Positions 16,886 through 25,427 of a stretch of DNA of 64,000 nucleotides are shown piece after piece. Made by a program: the position numbers and the translations under genes. Every line of letters starts with the position of its first letter. The stretch's first letter is position 1. Under the pieces are notes generated by a model. That model was not told where the DNA came from and made no database searches. It saw only the letters and a list, made by a program, of their open reading frames with translations. Origin of the DNA: Bog-473 sp963779735 (GTDB taxonomy: Bacteria > Actinomycetota > Acidimicrobiia > Acidimicrobiales > RAAP-2); NCBI GenBank assembly GCA_963779735.1, contig CAVZZJ010000004.1, positions 620,001 to 684,000 of the forward strand, read 5' to 3'.

Positions 16886-17758
16886 TTAGGGCAGCAGCGA
16901 GGAGGCATCGCCGTAAATGTCCCTCCAGTTGAAGACGGGCTCGAGGTTGAGTTCCCCGCCGTTGTCGTAGTGAAGAGCCTCCGGCGGAATGCGCAGTCGC
17001 TCTCGCCATGACTTCATGTTGTCGTAGTGATAGTTCGACTGTCCCCGACGCAGGTTGGCTCGGTCCCTCTCGAGGCGTCGCATCATCTGCTCCTCGCTGC
17101 GCATCGGGTAGTGACGCAGATTGCAGAGCATGGGGGCCCGCTGGCCGTTGGGAGGGTTGTGATTGAACTCGCGCTCGTTCATGGCGGATGCTCGCCACGA
17201 ACGGATGCGGGGGCCACAGTCTGCAAACAGGCTGTAGTGGCGGACCCGGTCGACGGCCGAAGCAACCGAGCGGTTGTCACTCTCGGTCCACCAGTAGTTG
17301 AAGTTCCTGAACTGCAGCCAGTCGTAGGGTGACTCGACGAACTCGTCCATCCACGATCGGTACGAGCGCGTCCGGTCGGGACCCTCCAGGAACTCGTCCT
17401 GGTCGGGCCAGGATATCCAGTCGTAGCGGTGCACGTAGTCCGCCAAGAGATGCCTCGACATCTCCGGATACAGTCGGTAGAAATCGAAGCTCCTCGGAAT
17501 GGTCTGCAACTCCACCAAGTCGCTCTTGAGCCGACGGAGAATGTCCCCGGTTTCATCGTCGGAGCCGTGGTCCCAGGCGATCACATCATGACCCTGTTCG
17601 ATCAGGTAGCGGACGGCGTCGGCGACGAGGTCGCCATCGTTGTAGCACAGCAGGACTCCCAGTAAGCGCGGGCGGCGCGTTCGTCTCGTGCCGGCCCTGC
17701 CGGCCCTGCCCCACTTTCGCGTCACGGCGTAGAGGTTAGACACTGCGCCCGAGCGCAC
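16886..17758 (-). CDS. Glycosyltransferase family 2-like protein
   Basis: 290 residues from GTG 17758. A GT-A nucleotide-sugar fold is suggested by LLGVLLCYNDGDLVADAVRY (start), AWDHGSDDETGDILRR (the D/S-containing nucleotide loop) and the metal-binding motif SWPDQDEFLEG (DQD around residue 118). The rest, rich in Arg/Trp/Tyr, resembles glycosyltransferase 2-like proteins that work on cell-surface glycans. It starts 7 bp after the stop of the methyltransferase gene and belongs to the same operon. Confidence 0.7.
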   Translation of the reverse strand: MRSGAVSNLYAVTRKWGRAGRAGTRRTRRPRLLGVLLCYNDGDLVADAVRYLIEQGHDVIAWDHGSDDETGDILRRLKSDLVELQTIPRSFDFYRLYPEMSRHLLADYVHRYDWISWPDQDEFLEGPDRTRSYRSWMDEFVESPYDWLQFRNFNYWWTESDNRSVASAVDRVRHYSLFADCGPRIRSWRASAMNEREFNHNPPNGQRAPMLCNLRHYPMRSEEQMMRRLERDRANLRRGQSNYHYDNMKSWRERLRIPPEALHYDNGGELNLEPVFNWRDIYGDASSLLP

Positions 17759-17765
17759 TTGACGG

Positions 17766-19760
17766 TCACTCGGGGCGGGGTCGTCGTCTCAGCCGCCCGT
17801 AGGCGGACCGCAACGCTCGGCTGTAGCGGAAGGTCCGCGTGTTGTGCACGGCATTTAGGTCTCGGCGAACCGAATCGAGTTCCAGGCGCAAGGCCGCTTC
17901 GGCTGCCGCCACCGACGCCGCGGTGGCGGCAGCCGAAGCCTCGGCTTGGGCAAGCTGCGCCCCTAGCCGCGCCGCCTCTTCGGCGGAGGCTCGTGACCTC
18001 GCGGACTCTTCGGCGATGCGCGATTCCGAGGTGTTGAGGAGTCCGCCGGCCCGAGCGATTTCGGCTCGGAACTCGTCCACCGTCGCGGACGTAACCGGTA
18101 GCGCCGTTGGTTCGGGCAGGGCGAGGGGTTGTGCCAATTGGGCTTCAAGATCCGATCGCATCTTGCGGTTCCGCTCCTCGCCATCGATCAGGTTCGACTC
18201 CGGCACGGTGATCTCGGTCTGGAACGAGACCTCCCGGTCGATCGTTCTGGCCAGCCAATCGCCGCCCGGGCCGAGGCCCAGAAGTGCGCCGAGGTGGAGG
18301 GCGAGGCCTTCTACGGTGACGGCCGGCCAACGGCTCGGCGACGTCACCGCGGCCAAGCGCAGCGCTGTTTGGTAAGCAGCGCGGGCCATGACCTCGGCCC
18401 GACCGAAATCGGGGAGGTCCCACTTGGAGTCGACAAATCTTATGGCGCCTCCCGAGGTTCTGAGGGCGTTGTGCGGGAGGAGGTCCATGACGGGGAGCGA
18501 ACCCTCGGCGATGGCGTCGCCGACCGCAGCGGTCCAGTCGTGCAGGAGGCTGACCAGTTCGTCGTCCGAGTCGGTGAGGGCCATCAGGGCGATCAGGTCA
18601 TCGCCCTTGAACAGGGGTGTGGTTCCTTCCACCCGGAATCCGACCTCCTTGGGAGGATCGCCCGGGTGGACCAAGGGGCGCCGCAGGATCGATGTGCCGT
18701 CAGGACCACGAACGACCGTCGACATGGCGGCGTACGCCATCCGTCTCCCAGTTGGTGGGTAGTAGGCGGCCAGAACCTCTTGTGGCCACAGGAGGCTGGC
18801 ACCGGGGCCCTTGTGCGCAAGGGTCAGGAAGGAGTTGGCGCTCTCGCCCCCCAGGCCGCTCTGGACCAGATTGGCCCAGACCCGCGCTTCGCTGGCAACC
18901 CGGGGCGAGAAAACGGCCCAGTCGGGGCTGGGAAAGTGGGGTATCTGGATCGCCAGATGTGGCTCGAACTCGAGAAGGCCGTCGCTGAACGCCAGCCTGG
19001 TCAGCTTGTAGTCCGGAAAGAGCCCGAAGGTGGTGGGGCTCAGGCCCACGGCGCGGACCATACTCTCGAGCACCTGCCGGCTGAACGTCCGCGCCGGGCT
19101 GGCGCGGCCATACCCTTCAACCGAGTCGAATGGTCGACCGGTGTGGTCCTCGGGAGCTCCGCAGAGGTACTTGACGCCCAGTGGGTTCTCGATCCCCACG
19201 ATGACGGTGCCTCCGGGTCGGAGGAGCTCGGCGACCTGACGGAGGAACTGCAGATAGACGTCAGGGTCCGAACTTCCCTCGCCCACATACTCGAGGACGC
19301 CCATGATCACCGCGACGTCGTAGACCCCGGCCGAGGGGACGGCTTGGAGGGTTCCGATGAACACCTCCACGTTGTCGAGGTCACGTGTCCGCTGGCGGGC
19401 ACAGATCGCCCGGTCGGCCATCGGTTCGACGGCGTCGACCAGAGCGCACTGCTCGCCCAGATACCGGCTGAGGGCGCCGCATCCGGCACCGATCTCGAGG
19501 ACCCTGGAGTCCGGCGGCAGGAGTAGGGAGCGCAGCGCGTGAGCGCGTGCCGGGTCGAGGTGGTAGCGCTCGGCCCAGCTCGTCGCGTTGGACAGCAGCT
19601 CGTCGCTCGTCGACGACAGATCCTTGGCGCAGGTCAGAACTTCGAGGACCCTTTTCTCGTACCCATCGTGGTACACGATGTCCGGTTCGTTCAGGGCCCT
19701 ACACCCGTCGCGGAGCTCCAACCCAAGGTCCCGCAGAGGCGTCGACTGGTCATCCAACAT
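17766..19760 (-). CDS. SAM-dependent methyltransferase with C-terminal coiled coil
   Basis: 664 residues. The class I methyltransferase domain spans about 90-240: motif I is RVLEIGAGCGALSRYL, followed by a VDAVEPMADRA segment and the motif IV region DVAVIMGVLEYV. The middle 250-540 is unassigned globular sequence. The C-terminus (about 580-645) is an Ala/Glu/Arg-rich coiled coil, ending in TRFTYSRALR-like basic sequence (here TRTFRYSRALR). Such large methyltransferases occur in surface polysaccharide loci, where the coiled coil may serve as a molecular ruler or scaffold. It is the first gene of an operon with the following glycosyltransferase. Substrate unknown. Confidence 0.75.
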   Translation of the reverse strand: MLDDQSTPLRDLGLELRDGCRALNEPDIVYHDGYEKRVLEVLTCAKDLSSTSDELLSNATSWAERYHLDPARAHALRSLLLPPDSRVLEIGAGCGALSRYLGEQCALVDAVEPMADRAICARQRTRDLDNVEVFIGTLQAVPSAGVYDVAVIMGVLEYVGEGSSDPDVYLQFLRQVAELLRPGGTVIVGIENPLGVKYLCGAPEDHTGRPFDSVEGYGRASPARTFSRQVLESMVRAVGLSPTTFGLFPDYKLTRLAFSDGLLEFEPHLAIQIPHFPSPDWAVFSPRVASEARVWANLVQSGLGGESANSFLTLAHKGPGASLLWPQEVLAAYYPPTGRRMAYAAMSTVVRGPDGTSILRRPLVHPGDPPKEVGFRVEGTTPLFKGDDLIALMALTDSDDELVSLLHDWTAAVGDAIAEGSLPVMDLLPHNALRTSGGAIRFVDSKWDLPDFGRAEVMARAAYQTALRLAAVTSPSRWPAVTVEGLALHLGALLGLGPGGDWLARTIDREVSFQTEITVPESNLIDGEERNRKMRSDLEAQLAQPLALPEPTALPVTSATVDEFRAEIARAGGLLNTSESRIAEESARSRASAEEAARLGAQLAQAEASAAATAASVAAAEAALRLELDSVRRDLNAVHNTRTFRYSRALRSAYGRLRRRPRPE

Positions 19761-19871
19761 GTTGGGCGGTGCCGGCCCTCACATTGCTCCGGGTGAGCTG
19801 TGACCGTTCACCTCGTAGAGGATAGTGACGGATCGCGCCGGGAACGCGAACGGTCGCGAGGTCGGCTCAGC

Positions 19872-20050
19872 CCCGAGGACGACCTGAGGGCAACACGGGA
19901 CCAGATCGAGATTTAGGAGTTGCTCTACCGCCACGCCCGAGCGTGCGACTCGCGGGACTGGGCCCGGCTCACCCCGGTACTTACCATCGACGCGCAGTTG
20001 GTCGAGGAGAACCAATGGTTCGTGATCCCCATCCCCGGGACTCACCAATG
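19872..20050 (+). pseudogene. SnoaL-like (NTF2 fold) remnant with internal stop
   Basis: The plus frame reads EDDLRATRDQIEI, a TAG, then ELLYRHARACDSRDWARLTP, VLTIDAQLVEENQWFVIPIP and a stop at 20048-20050. The DQIE.L.LLYR.ARA.DSRDW.RL block is the N-terminal helix pair of SnoaL-like proteins. The TAG replaces a hydrophobic residue, and the protein stops about 100 residues early. A dead gene fragment downstream of a divergent operon. Confidence 0.55.
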
Positions 20051-20091
20051 AACCCGGGCGTAGCGACCGAGGTCGTGCCGGCTCTCGGGGC

Positions 20092-20718
20092 CTAAAGGCG
20101 GTCTTGCGCCACAACGGTCTCGGAGGGGACGCGTTGCAATCCGGTCAGCACACGGTGAGCGGCCGCCTGGAAGCTGGCGATGTCGCCCAGCGGCCAGGCA
20201 AGCAGCATGGCGCCCTCCATGCCGCTGACGATCATGCGGGCCACCTCGCCGGTCGGTCCCTCGAAATGGAGCGTCCCCTCGTCCAGTCCCTGCTCCAGGA
20301 CGCCGCTCACCCATGACTGGTTGTCGCTGAAGAATCGGACCACCGCGTCCTGCATCCCCGCGGGGAGCGTCTGGTACTCGGCCGCGAGCATGCCGCACAG
20401 GCACATGCGCTTCTTGCGCAAGACGTCGAGGTACAGATCGGCGTAGGCCTTCAGTCGGGCAGGTGCATCGCCGAACCGCGACTCCACCGTCGCCAATGCT
20501 GACGCGAACCGAGCCGAGTAGCGGCTGATCAGTGCCTCTCCGAGCTCCGACTTGCCGGGAAAGTGGTAGTGCAGGGCCGGTTTGGTGATGTTCAGCTCCG
20601 CGGCAACGTGCGCGTAGCTGAAGGCGTTGAACCCGCGCACTTGAATGAGCCGCTCGGCCACGTCGAGGATCTGCGTCGCCGTATCGTCCCCTGCGTCCCT
20701 GGTCGTTCCGGTCTCCAC
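20092..20718 (-). CDS. TetR family transcriptional regulator
   Basis: 208 residues from GTG 20718. The N-terminal HTH is ATQILDVAERLIQVRGFNAF followed by SYAHVAAELNITKPALHYHF (recognition helix region, about 34-55). A C-terminal ligand-binding domain of the usual length follows, with CLCGMLAAEYQTLPAGMQDA typical of the AcuR/NemR-like branch where a Cys may sense electrophiles. It is divergent from the cupin gene at 20789, with a perfect 14-bp palindrome between the two. Autorepression and control of the cupin gene are likely. Confidence 0.85.
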   Translation of the reverse strand: METGTTRDAGDDTATQILDVAERLIQVRGFNAFSYAHVAAELNITKPALHYHFPGKSELGEALISRYSARFASALATVESRFGDAPARLKAYADLYLDVLRKKRMCLCGMLAAEYQTLPAGMQDAVVRFFSDNQSWVSGVLEQGLDEGTLHFEGPTGEVARMIVSGMEGAMLLAWPLGDIASFQAAAHRVLTGLQRVPSETVVAQDRL

Positions 20719-20737
20719 CGCGTGCCCCTTGACTCTG

Positions 20738-20751
20738 ACTTACTAGTAAGT
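20738..20751. promoter_or_regulatory. TetR-type operator, perfect 14-bp palindrome
   Basis: ACTTACTAGTAAGT is perfectly self-complementary. It lies 20 bp upstream of the tetR GTG and 38 bp upstream of the cupin ATG. TTACTAGTAA-like sites are common targets of TetR-family repressors in actinobacteria, so this is probably the shared operator of the divergent pair. Confidence 0.7.
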
Positions 20752-20788
20752 AAAGATACCACTGTTGCTGGTCATGAGGGGAGGAGCC

Positions 20789-21142
20789 ATGCAGGAGACG
20801 GAGCACCGGAGCTTTGCCCGGCCCGACGAGATCCGTGAGTTCCCCAACGGCAGGGCGGAGATCGTCAAGGTGGGCGGAGGCGAGGTCGGGCGCCTGATCT
20901 TCGAGCCGGGGTGGCGCTGGTCGAACGACGTGAAGCCAATCGCCCGTACGGAGAGCTGCGTGGCTCCCCACTTCCAGTACCACGTCAGTGGGCAGCTGGC
21001 CATCCGCATGGACGACGGAACGGAGTTCATTGCGGGCCCGGGAGACGTCACATCGTTGCCGAGTGGCCACGACGCCTGGGTGGTCGGGGAGGCGCCGGTG
21101 GTGACCGTGGACTGGTACGGGGCCAGCAACTACGCCAGGTAG
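20789..21142 (+). CDS. Cupin-domain protein, divergent from TetR
   Basis: 117 residues from ATG 20789, with GAGGGGAGGAG just upstream. A single cupin barrel: IFEPGWRWSNDVKPIARTES, APHFQYHVSGQLAIRMDDGT, then PGDVTSLPSGHDAWVVGEAP. Possible metal ligands are H64 and H68 and the later His in SGHDAW, weaker than in classical cupins. Function is likely a small-molecule-binding or enzyme role controlled by the neighbouring TetR. The DUF1059 gene follows 52 bp downstream and may be co-transcribed. Confidence 0.75.
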   Translation: MQETEHRSFARPDEIREFPNGRAEIVKVGGGEVGRLIFEPGWRWSNDVKPIARTESCVAPHFQYHVSGQLAIRMDDGTEFIAGPGDVTSLPSGHDAWVVGEAPVVTVDWYGASNYAR

Positions 21143-21194
21143 TACGAGTGCCGATTCGCCGGGGTTTCCCGGCTCCACCAGAAAGGGGGCTGTC

Positions 21195-21389
21195 ATGGCC
21201 CGGAAGATGATCGACTGCCGCAAGGTACCCAGTGAGATCAACTGCACACTGACGATCGCCGGAACCGAGGAGGAGGTTCTCGACGCTGCGGTGGCGCACG
21301 CGGTGGCCAAGCACGGGCACCCGGACTCCCCCGAACTCCGCGAGATGATCCGGTCGGGGTTGGAGGAGGTCACCCCCGCGATGGCATGA
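21195..21389 (+). CDS. DUF1059 small protein
   Basis: 64 residues, MARKMIDCRKVPSEINCTLT then AGTEEEVLDAAVAHAVAKHG and ELREMIRSGLEE. This matches the DUF1059 pattern (IDCR..PS..NC.L...G..EEV...A..HA...HG......L...I). The two cysteines and HG motif are conserved in the family, whose function is unknown. It is probably co-transcribed with the cupin gene. Confidence 0.8.
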   Translation: MARKMIDCRKVPSEINCTLTIAGTEEEVLDAAVAHAVAKHGHPDSPELREMIRSGLEEVTPAMA

Positions 21390-21394
21390 CGCCT

Positions 21395-21480
21395 CGTCCG
21401 GCGTCCGCGGCCCGGCAGCCGGCGTCTGGCGTCCGCGAGCCGGCGTCCGCGGCCCGGCGTCCGCGGCCCGGCGTCCGCGG
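21395..21480. repeat. GC-rich short tandem repeats
   Basis: Units of CCGGCGTCCGCGGC (14 bp), perfect in the last three copies (about 21440-21480) and degenerate before, just after the DUF1059 stop. They resemble slippage-generated repeats, and may hinder transcription or form structure in RNA. Confidence 0.7.
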
Positions 21481-21661
21481 TCTCGCTGCAGAGACGGGTC
21501 GTGAGTCCGGGCAAGATTCGGGCCGAATTCATGCGCACGTAACACGAAGGTCGGCACGAATCTGATATTGCTTTTCGTGTGCCCGCACCTCCGGTCAGCG
21601 ACTGTCTCTCTGATCGTGACGCGGGGGTCCTGCACGTCTGTCGCCGAGGTCGGCGCCTCCC

Positions 21662-23092
21662 ATGACGGACATGCTCGCAGCGACCCGGCCGGTCGACACC
21701 CATCAGAAGGCCCTGCGGATAAATCTTGATCCCCGTTGGTACGGGACGGTGGCGGAAATTGGGGCCGGTCAGGAGGTCGTCCGGTGGTTTTTCCGCGTCG
21801 GTGGCGCCGCGGGAACCGTGGCCAAGTCGATGTCCGCATACGACATGGCAGTGAGCGACGCCGTGTACGGCGAAGCCGACCGCTATGTGTCGGCGGCGCG
21901 GCTCCAGGCCATGCTCGATCACGAGTACGGCCTCAACATCGACCGGCTCGGTGACCTGCGCGGTGACTCCACCTCGTTCTTCGCGTTCGCCGACACCGTG
22001 GTGGCCCGCAGCTACAAGGGGGGCAACGAGTGCCACGGGTGGATGGGTGTGAAGTTCCAGTCCCACCCCCGTGATGAGCCGAGCCAGATCATCCTCCACC
22101 TCCGGATGCTCGACGTCGAAGCTTCAATGCAGCAGGAGGCGCTCGGGATCGTCGGCGTCAACCTGCTCCATGGGGCCTTCTTTCAACACCACGAGCCCGA
22201 GGCCTTGGTGGAGAGCCTGCTCGATCGCCTGAGCACAGGCCGGATCGAGATCGACATGATCCAGTTCCGAGGCATTGAGTTCCGCAGCGTCGACAACCGG
22301 CTCATGGCGCTCAAGCTCGTGCAAATCGGGCTGAGTGGCGTCGCGATGTTCGGTCCCGACCGCGAGGTGCTCCAGCCGAGCGAGACGCTCCGCCACAAGG
22401 CGGTTCTCATCGAACGGGGGAGCTTCCGGCCAACAACGGTGGTCAATGTCGACATGCTCGAATGCGCGCTCGCCAAGTTCGAAGCCGACGAGGCCGTCGC
22501 GGGCGGGCCGGTACTCGCCCTTACCGAGATCACGATGCGCAACCTGCTGGCGGAGGGAGCCGAGGTCGATCGGCGGGACTTCCTCGCCCGGGCCGAGCTG
22601 CTCGCAGCGTGCGGCATGACGACGATCATCTCGGACTACGTCGACTACTACCGACTGGCCGCCTACATCGGCGCTCGTACGAGCGAGCGGATCGGCATTG
22701 TCATGGGCGTGCCCAGCCTGCTCGACCTCTTCGAGGAGTCCAACCACGCACATCTACCGGGAGGGATCCTCGAGAGTTTCGGCCGGCTGTTCAAGAACGA
22801 TCTGAAGCTCTACATCTACCCGCTGCGGCGTAGCGAGAACGAGGACCTGCAGACGGTCCATCATCTGCAGGTCGAGGAGGAGTTGCGACCACTCTACGCC
22901 TACCTGGCAGGTCGCGGCAGTTTCGTGGATCTCGATAATTTCCGGCCTGAGTACCTCTCCATCTTCAGCCGTGATGTTCTGAAACGAATCGCGTCGGGCG
23001 ACGAGGCATGGGAGACGATGGTGCCGCCCGGCGCGGTCGAACTGATCAAGAGGCGTGGGTTTTTCGGGTACGCGCGGTCGGTGAGGGTGTAG
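21662..23092 (+). CDS. Conserved uncharacterised protein of about 475 residues
   Basis: 476 residues from ATG 21662. No signal peptide or clear membrane helix. It opens QKALRINLDPRWYGTVAEIG and AGQEVVRWFFRVGGAAGTVA, continues with KSMSAYDMAVSDAVYG, and ends with SFGRLFKNDLKLYIYPL and RRGFFGYARS. I recall near-identical blocks in an abundant bacterial family that databases sometimes auto-label as TonB-dependent receptor. That name cannot be right for a soluble protein without a barrel. Function is unknown; the conserved GAGQEV and FVFADTV-like (here FFAFADTVVARSY) blocks suggest an enzyme. It is followed, convergently and only 10 bp away, by a membrane-protein gene. Confidence 0.65.
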   Translation: MTDMLAATRPVDTHQKALRINLDPRWYGTVAEIGAGQEVVRWFFRVGGAAGTVAKSMSAYDMAVSDAVYGEADRYVSAARLQAMLDHEYGLNIDRLGDLRGDSTSFFAFADTVVARSYKGGNECHGWMGVKFQSHPRDEPSQIILHLRMLDVEASMQQEALGIVGVNLLHGAFFQHHEPEALVESLLDRLSTGRIEIDMIQFRGIEFRSVDNRLMALKLVQIGLSGVAMFGPDREVLQPSETLRHKAVLIERGSFRPTTVVNVDMLECALAKFEADEAVAGGPVLALTEITMRNLLAEGAEVDRRDFLARAELLAACGMTTIISDYVDYYRLAAYIGARTSERIGIVMGVPSLLDLFEESNHAHLPGGILESFGRLFKNDLKLYIYPLRRSENEDLQTVHHLQVEEELRPLYAYLAGRGSFVDLDNFRPEYLSIFSRDVLKRIASGDEAWETMVPPGAVELIKRRGFFGYARSVRV

Positions 23093-23102
23093 CCGGAGCC
23101 GG

Positions 23103-23582
23103 TCATCGGGGGCCGCGCGCTTCCAGGCGAGCCAACTTGTCGACCAGTTCGGTGAGTACCGTGTCCTGGGCGGCGAGGTGATCTTGGATCTTCACCGCCT
23201 CGTGGAGCACGGCATCGGCATCTTTGTAGGTGGCCTCGGACCGCGCGTCGGCGGCCTTCGCCTGAATGTTCTGACCCACGATGATGACGGGCAGAAGGAT
23301 GAGCTGCAAGAAGTTGGACGAGATCCAGGCGACGATGATGGTCAGGTTGTGGCTGGAAATAGCCGAAGGCAAACTTACGAAGGCGATGATGGCGAAGATG
23401 TAGCCGCAGAGCATCGTGCCGACCAGCAGGGTGATCTTCAGCCCGATCTTGGCGTTGACCCGCTGCCACGCCGTGTCGCTCGGGAGTTGGTCGTGCACCT
23501 TCACCGGCCCCGGCACCTCTCCTTCGATCTGGGCCTTGGTTCGGTGGTGCGGGATGTAGGCGTAAATCGTGTGGTCGGTCAC
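23103..23582 (-). CDS. DUF1003-like membrane protein
   Basis: 159 residues from GTG 23582. Two membrane helices, KITLLVGTMLCGYIFAIIAF and TIIVAWISSNFLQLILLPVI, separated by a short outside loop, and a C-terminal helical cytosolic part with HEAVKIQDHLAAQDTVLTEL. The layout, hydrophobic pair flanked by polar N- and C-terminal regions, resembles DUF1003 proteins. No catalytic motif. It could be a small channel-like or regulatory membrane protein. Confidence 0.5.
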   Translation of the reverse strand: MTDHTIYAYIPHHRTKAQIEGEVPGPVKVHDQLPSDTAWQRVNAKIGLKITLLVGTMLCGYIFAIIAFVSLPSAISSHNLTIIVAWISSNFLQLILLPVIIVGQNIQAKAADARSEATYKDADAVLHEAVKIQDHLAAQDTVLTELVDKLARLEARGPR

Positions 23583-23812
23583 GGAGACGCTCCTCGGGTT
23601 GGCGCGGACGCTGGCCGGGCGAATTGGCCAGTTTCACATTCTGTCCCGTTCAGGGCTGGACGAGAGGACATGTTGTGGTCTCTGACCTCGGAGTGAAGGG
23701 CTCGACGTCCGCCGCGGGGGCGATCGTTCGCGGTGGCAATAGAGTTGGCGTTCTGGTTGCAGAGGGAGGGCCACTGGCAAACGATGAGTGTCGAAGCGTT
23801 GGACGTTTGCAG

Positions 23813-24229
23813 ATGACCGGGAGTCGGGTCGGGAAGTCCAAATCCCCCAGGATCGAAGAGATGCTGGGTCCTCTCGAAGCCGAAGTGATGAAGATCATCT
23901 GGTTTCGCGGCCCGGCCTTGGTCTCGGAGGTCGAGGAGATCCTCAACAGGCGCCGGAGCGTTCCGCTTGCCTACAAGACGGTGCTCACCATCTGCACGCG
24001 CCTCGGCGAGAAGGGAATCCTGGGCCACGACAAGGAAGGGCGGGCCTTCCGGTTCCACCCGACGATGACCGAGTCCGAATTCGTCGCGGTGCAAGCCTCG
24101 AAGGCCACTGCCGCGCTGTTGAGCCGCTTCGGTGACGTCGCGCTTACGACCTTTGTCGACCAGGTCGTCGCCGATCCCGACAAATTAGCCGCGCTGCGCC
24201 GCCTGCTGTACGGGGCCGAGCTCGCCTGA
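23813..24229 (+). CDS. BlaI/MecI/CopY family transcriptional repressor
   Basis: 138 residues. I place the start at ATG 23813; the 63 codons upstream (to 23624) give poor protein sequence. The winged helix is LGPLEAEVMKIIWFRGPALV, then SEVEEILNRRRSVPLAYKTV and LTICTRLGEKGIL, the hallmark of BlaI/MecI (W.....V.EV...L......AY.TV.T...RL..KG.L). The C-terminal dimerisation part is short. Usually such genes lie next to a BlaR1/M56 sensor; none is visible here, so it is an orphan or acts on another operon. Confidence 0.8.
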   Translation: MTGSRVGKSKSPRIEEMLGPLEAEVMKIIWFRGPALVSEVEEILNRRRSVPLAYKTVLTICTRLGEKGILGHDKEGRAFRFHPTMTESEFVAVQASKATAALLSRFGDVALTTFVDQVVADPDKLAALRRLLYGAELA

Positions 24230-24248
24230 TCGCCGAGCGAGCTCTTGG

Positions 24249-24659
24249 CTATTTCGGGCCGATGAACCGGTCGATGGCACCCTGGTCCTCGAAGAACACC
24301 GTGATCTCCTCTATCTTGTCGGCCGCGCTGAAGCGCACCACCGTGAGGTGATGCCCGGTGTACTTCCGACCTCCCGCCTGGGCGTGCACCGTGGACATGC
24401 CGGCCACATGGTGCTCGCCGACCATCCAGTCGTCCCATTTGAATGCGGGAATTCCCCCGGTCTCGGCGGCGAGCTTCTGCAGATGAGCCGTGACCTCTTG
24501 GGGACCGGTGAACGTTCCCGCCAGCTTGTTCTTCCCCGGCACCCTGTAGACGACCCGCTCTGAGAGCAGACTGGCGGCTCGGCCGAGATCGCCCCGCCCG
24601 ATGTGCGTAAGCAGTTCCTGGGCAGCGACCAATCGAAGATGGTGGGTCGATTCGGACAC
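24249..24659 (-). CDS. SnoaL-like (NTF2 superfamily) protein
   Basis: 136 residues. Alpha+beta barrel cone: LVAAQELLTHIGRGDLGRAA, LLSERVVYRVPGKNKLAGTF, GPQEVTAHLQKLAAETGGIP and ending FSAADKIEEITVFFEDQGAI. This is the standard SnoaL-like arrangement (helices, then DPxV.Y..PG.n.laG...G...V). Function, from polyketide cyclase to ketosteroid isomerase or binding protein, cannot be fixed. It lies 36 bp after the hydrolase gene on the same strand and probably shares its operon. Confidence 0.75.
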   Translation of the reverse strand: MSESTHHLRLVAAQELLTHIGRGDLGRAASLLSERVVYRVPGKNKLAGTFTGPQEVTAHLQKLAAETGGIPAFKWDDWMVGEHHVAGMSTVHAQAGGRKYTGHHLTVVRFSAADKIEEITVFFEDQGAIDRFIGPK

Positions 24660-24695
24660 ATCGCCTCGCTCAGCCGGTGCTGTAGGGCGGGTGCT

Positions 24696-25427
24696 TCATC
24701 CCAGACCCAAGAACCTCATGGTGGCGTCGATCGCACCGAAATCCGATGGCGTTGCGAAGTGGTCCACCCCCGGCAGCATCACCAAGGTCGCTGACGGCAG
24801 TTCGGCCACCAACCGGTCGGCGCGTCCTCCCATATCGCGATCCCCGAGCACGACGAGGACCGGGCACGTCACCGCAGCGAGATCCTCCGTACGAACGGGA
24901 CTCCGGGGCCTTCGGAGGAAGGCCGACAGAGACTGCGGATCGTTGCCGGTCGAGAGGGCCAGCCGGTGGAACAGGCGGGCCTGTATGTCGTCGGGTTCCT
25001 CCTCGCTCTCCAGTGCGGCGACGAGCGCGCTCGCGTCGCCGGACTCGAAGACGTGATCGCTCAATCCGAGCAGAACAACCTTGTCGAAGCGACCGGGATG
25101 GCCGATGGCCAGGCGCAGAACGAGATCGGCCCCGGCCGAGAATCCGACGGCCGGCACCGGGGTCACCGGTGGCAAGGCCCGCAGGAGCTGGGCCTCCACG
25201 TCGTCGTAGGCCTCCGGATCAGAAAGGCGGGGCGACGATCCGTGACCGGGCAGGTCGATTTCGGGGACCTTGCAACCGAAGTCGGCCAAGATGTCCACCC
25301 AACCGGTCTGTCGCCAGTTGTGGTCGAACGACGAGGCGAACCCGTGGACCAGGACGACCGTGGTGGGCGGCTCAGGCATGTCGGCCCAAAATAGCGGGCT
25401 CGGCGCAGCCTTGCCCACCGTATCCAT
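24696..25427 (-). CDS. Alpha/beta hydrolase
   Basis: 243 residues from ATG 25427 (GGAGGCCGGCGG upstream). Canonical fold: TTVVLVHGFASSFDHNWRQT with the oxyanion HGF, nucleophile S97 in GFSAGA, acid D196 or D198 in VVLGDRDMGG, and H223 in PGVDHFATP. The length and lid are those of small esterases/haloperoxidase-like hydrolases. Substrate unknown. Together with the downstream SnoaL-like gene it suggests a small-molecule modification operon. Confidence 0.8.
   Translation of the reverse strand: MDTVGKAAPSPLFWADMPEPPTTVVLVHGFASSFDHNWRQTGWVDILADFGCKVPEIDLPGHGSSPRLSDPEAYDDVEAQLLRALPPVTPVPAVGFSAGADLVLRLAIGHPGRFDKVVLLGLSDHVFESGDASALVAALESEEEPDDIQARLFHRLALSTGNDPQSLSAFLRRPRSPVRTEDLAAVTCPVLVVLGDRDMGGRADRLVAELPSATLVMLPGVDHFATPSDFGAIDATMRFLGLG

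Noticed and set aside
20042..22099. 685-codon minus-strand open frame
   Set aside because: It crosses the tetR gene in another frame, the cupin gene and the repeats, with no domain-like content; a GC-rich artefact.
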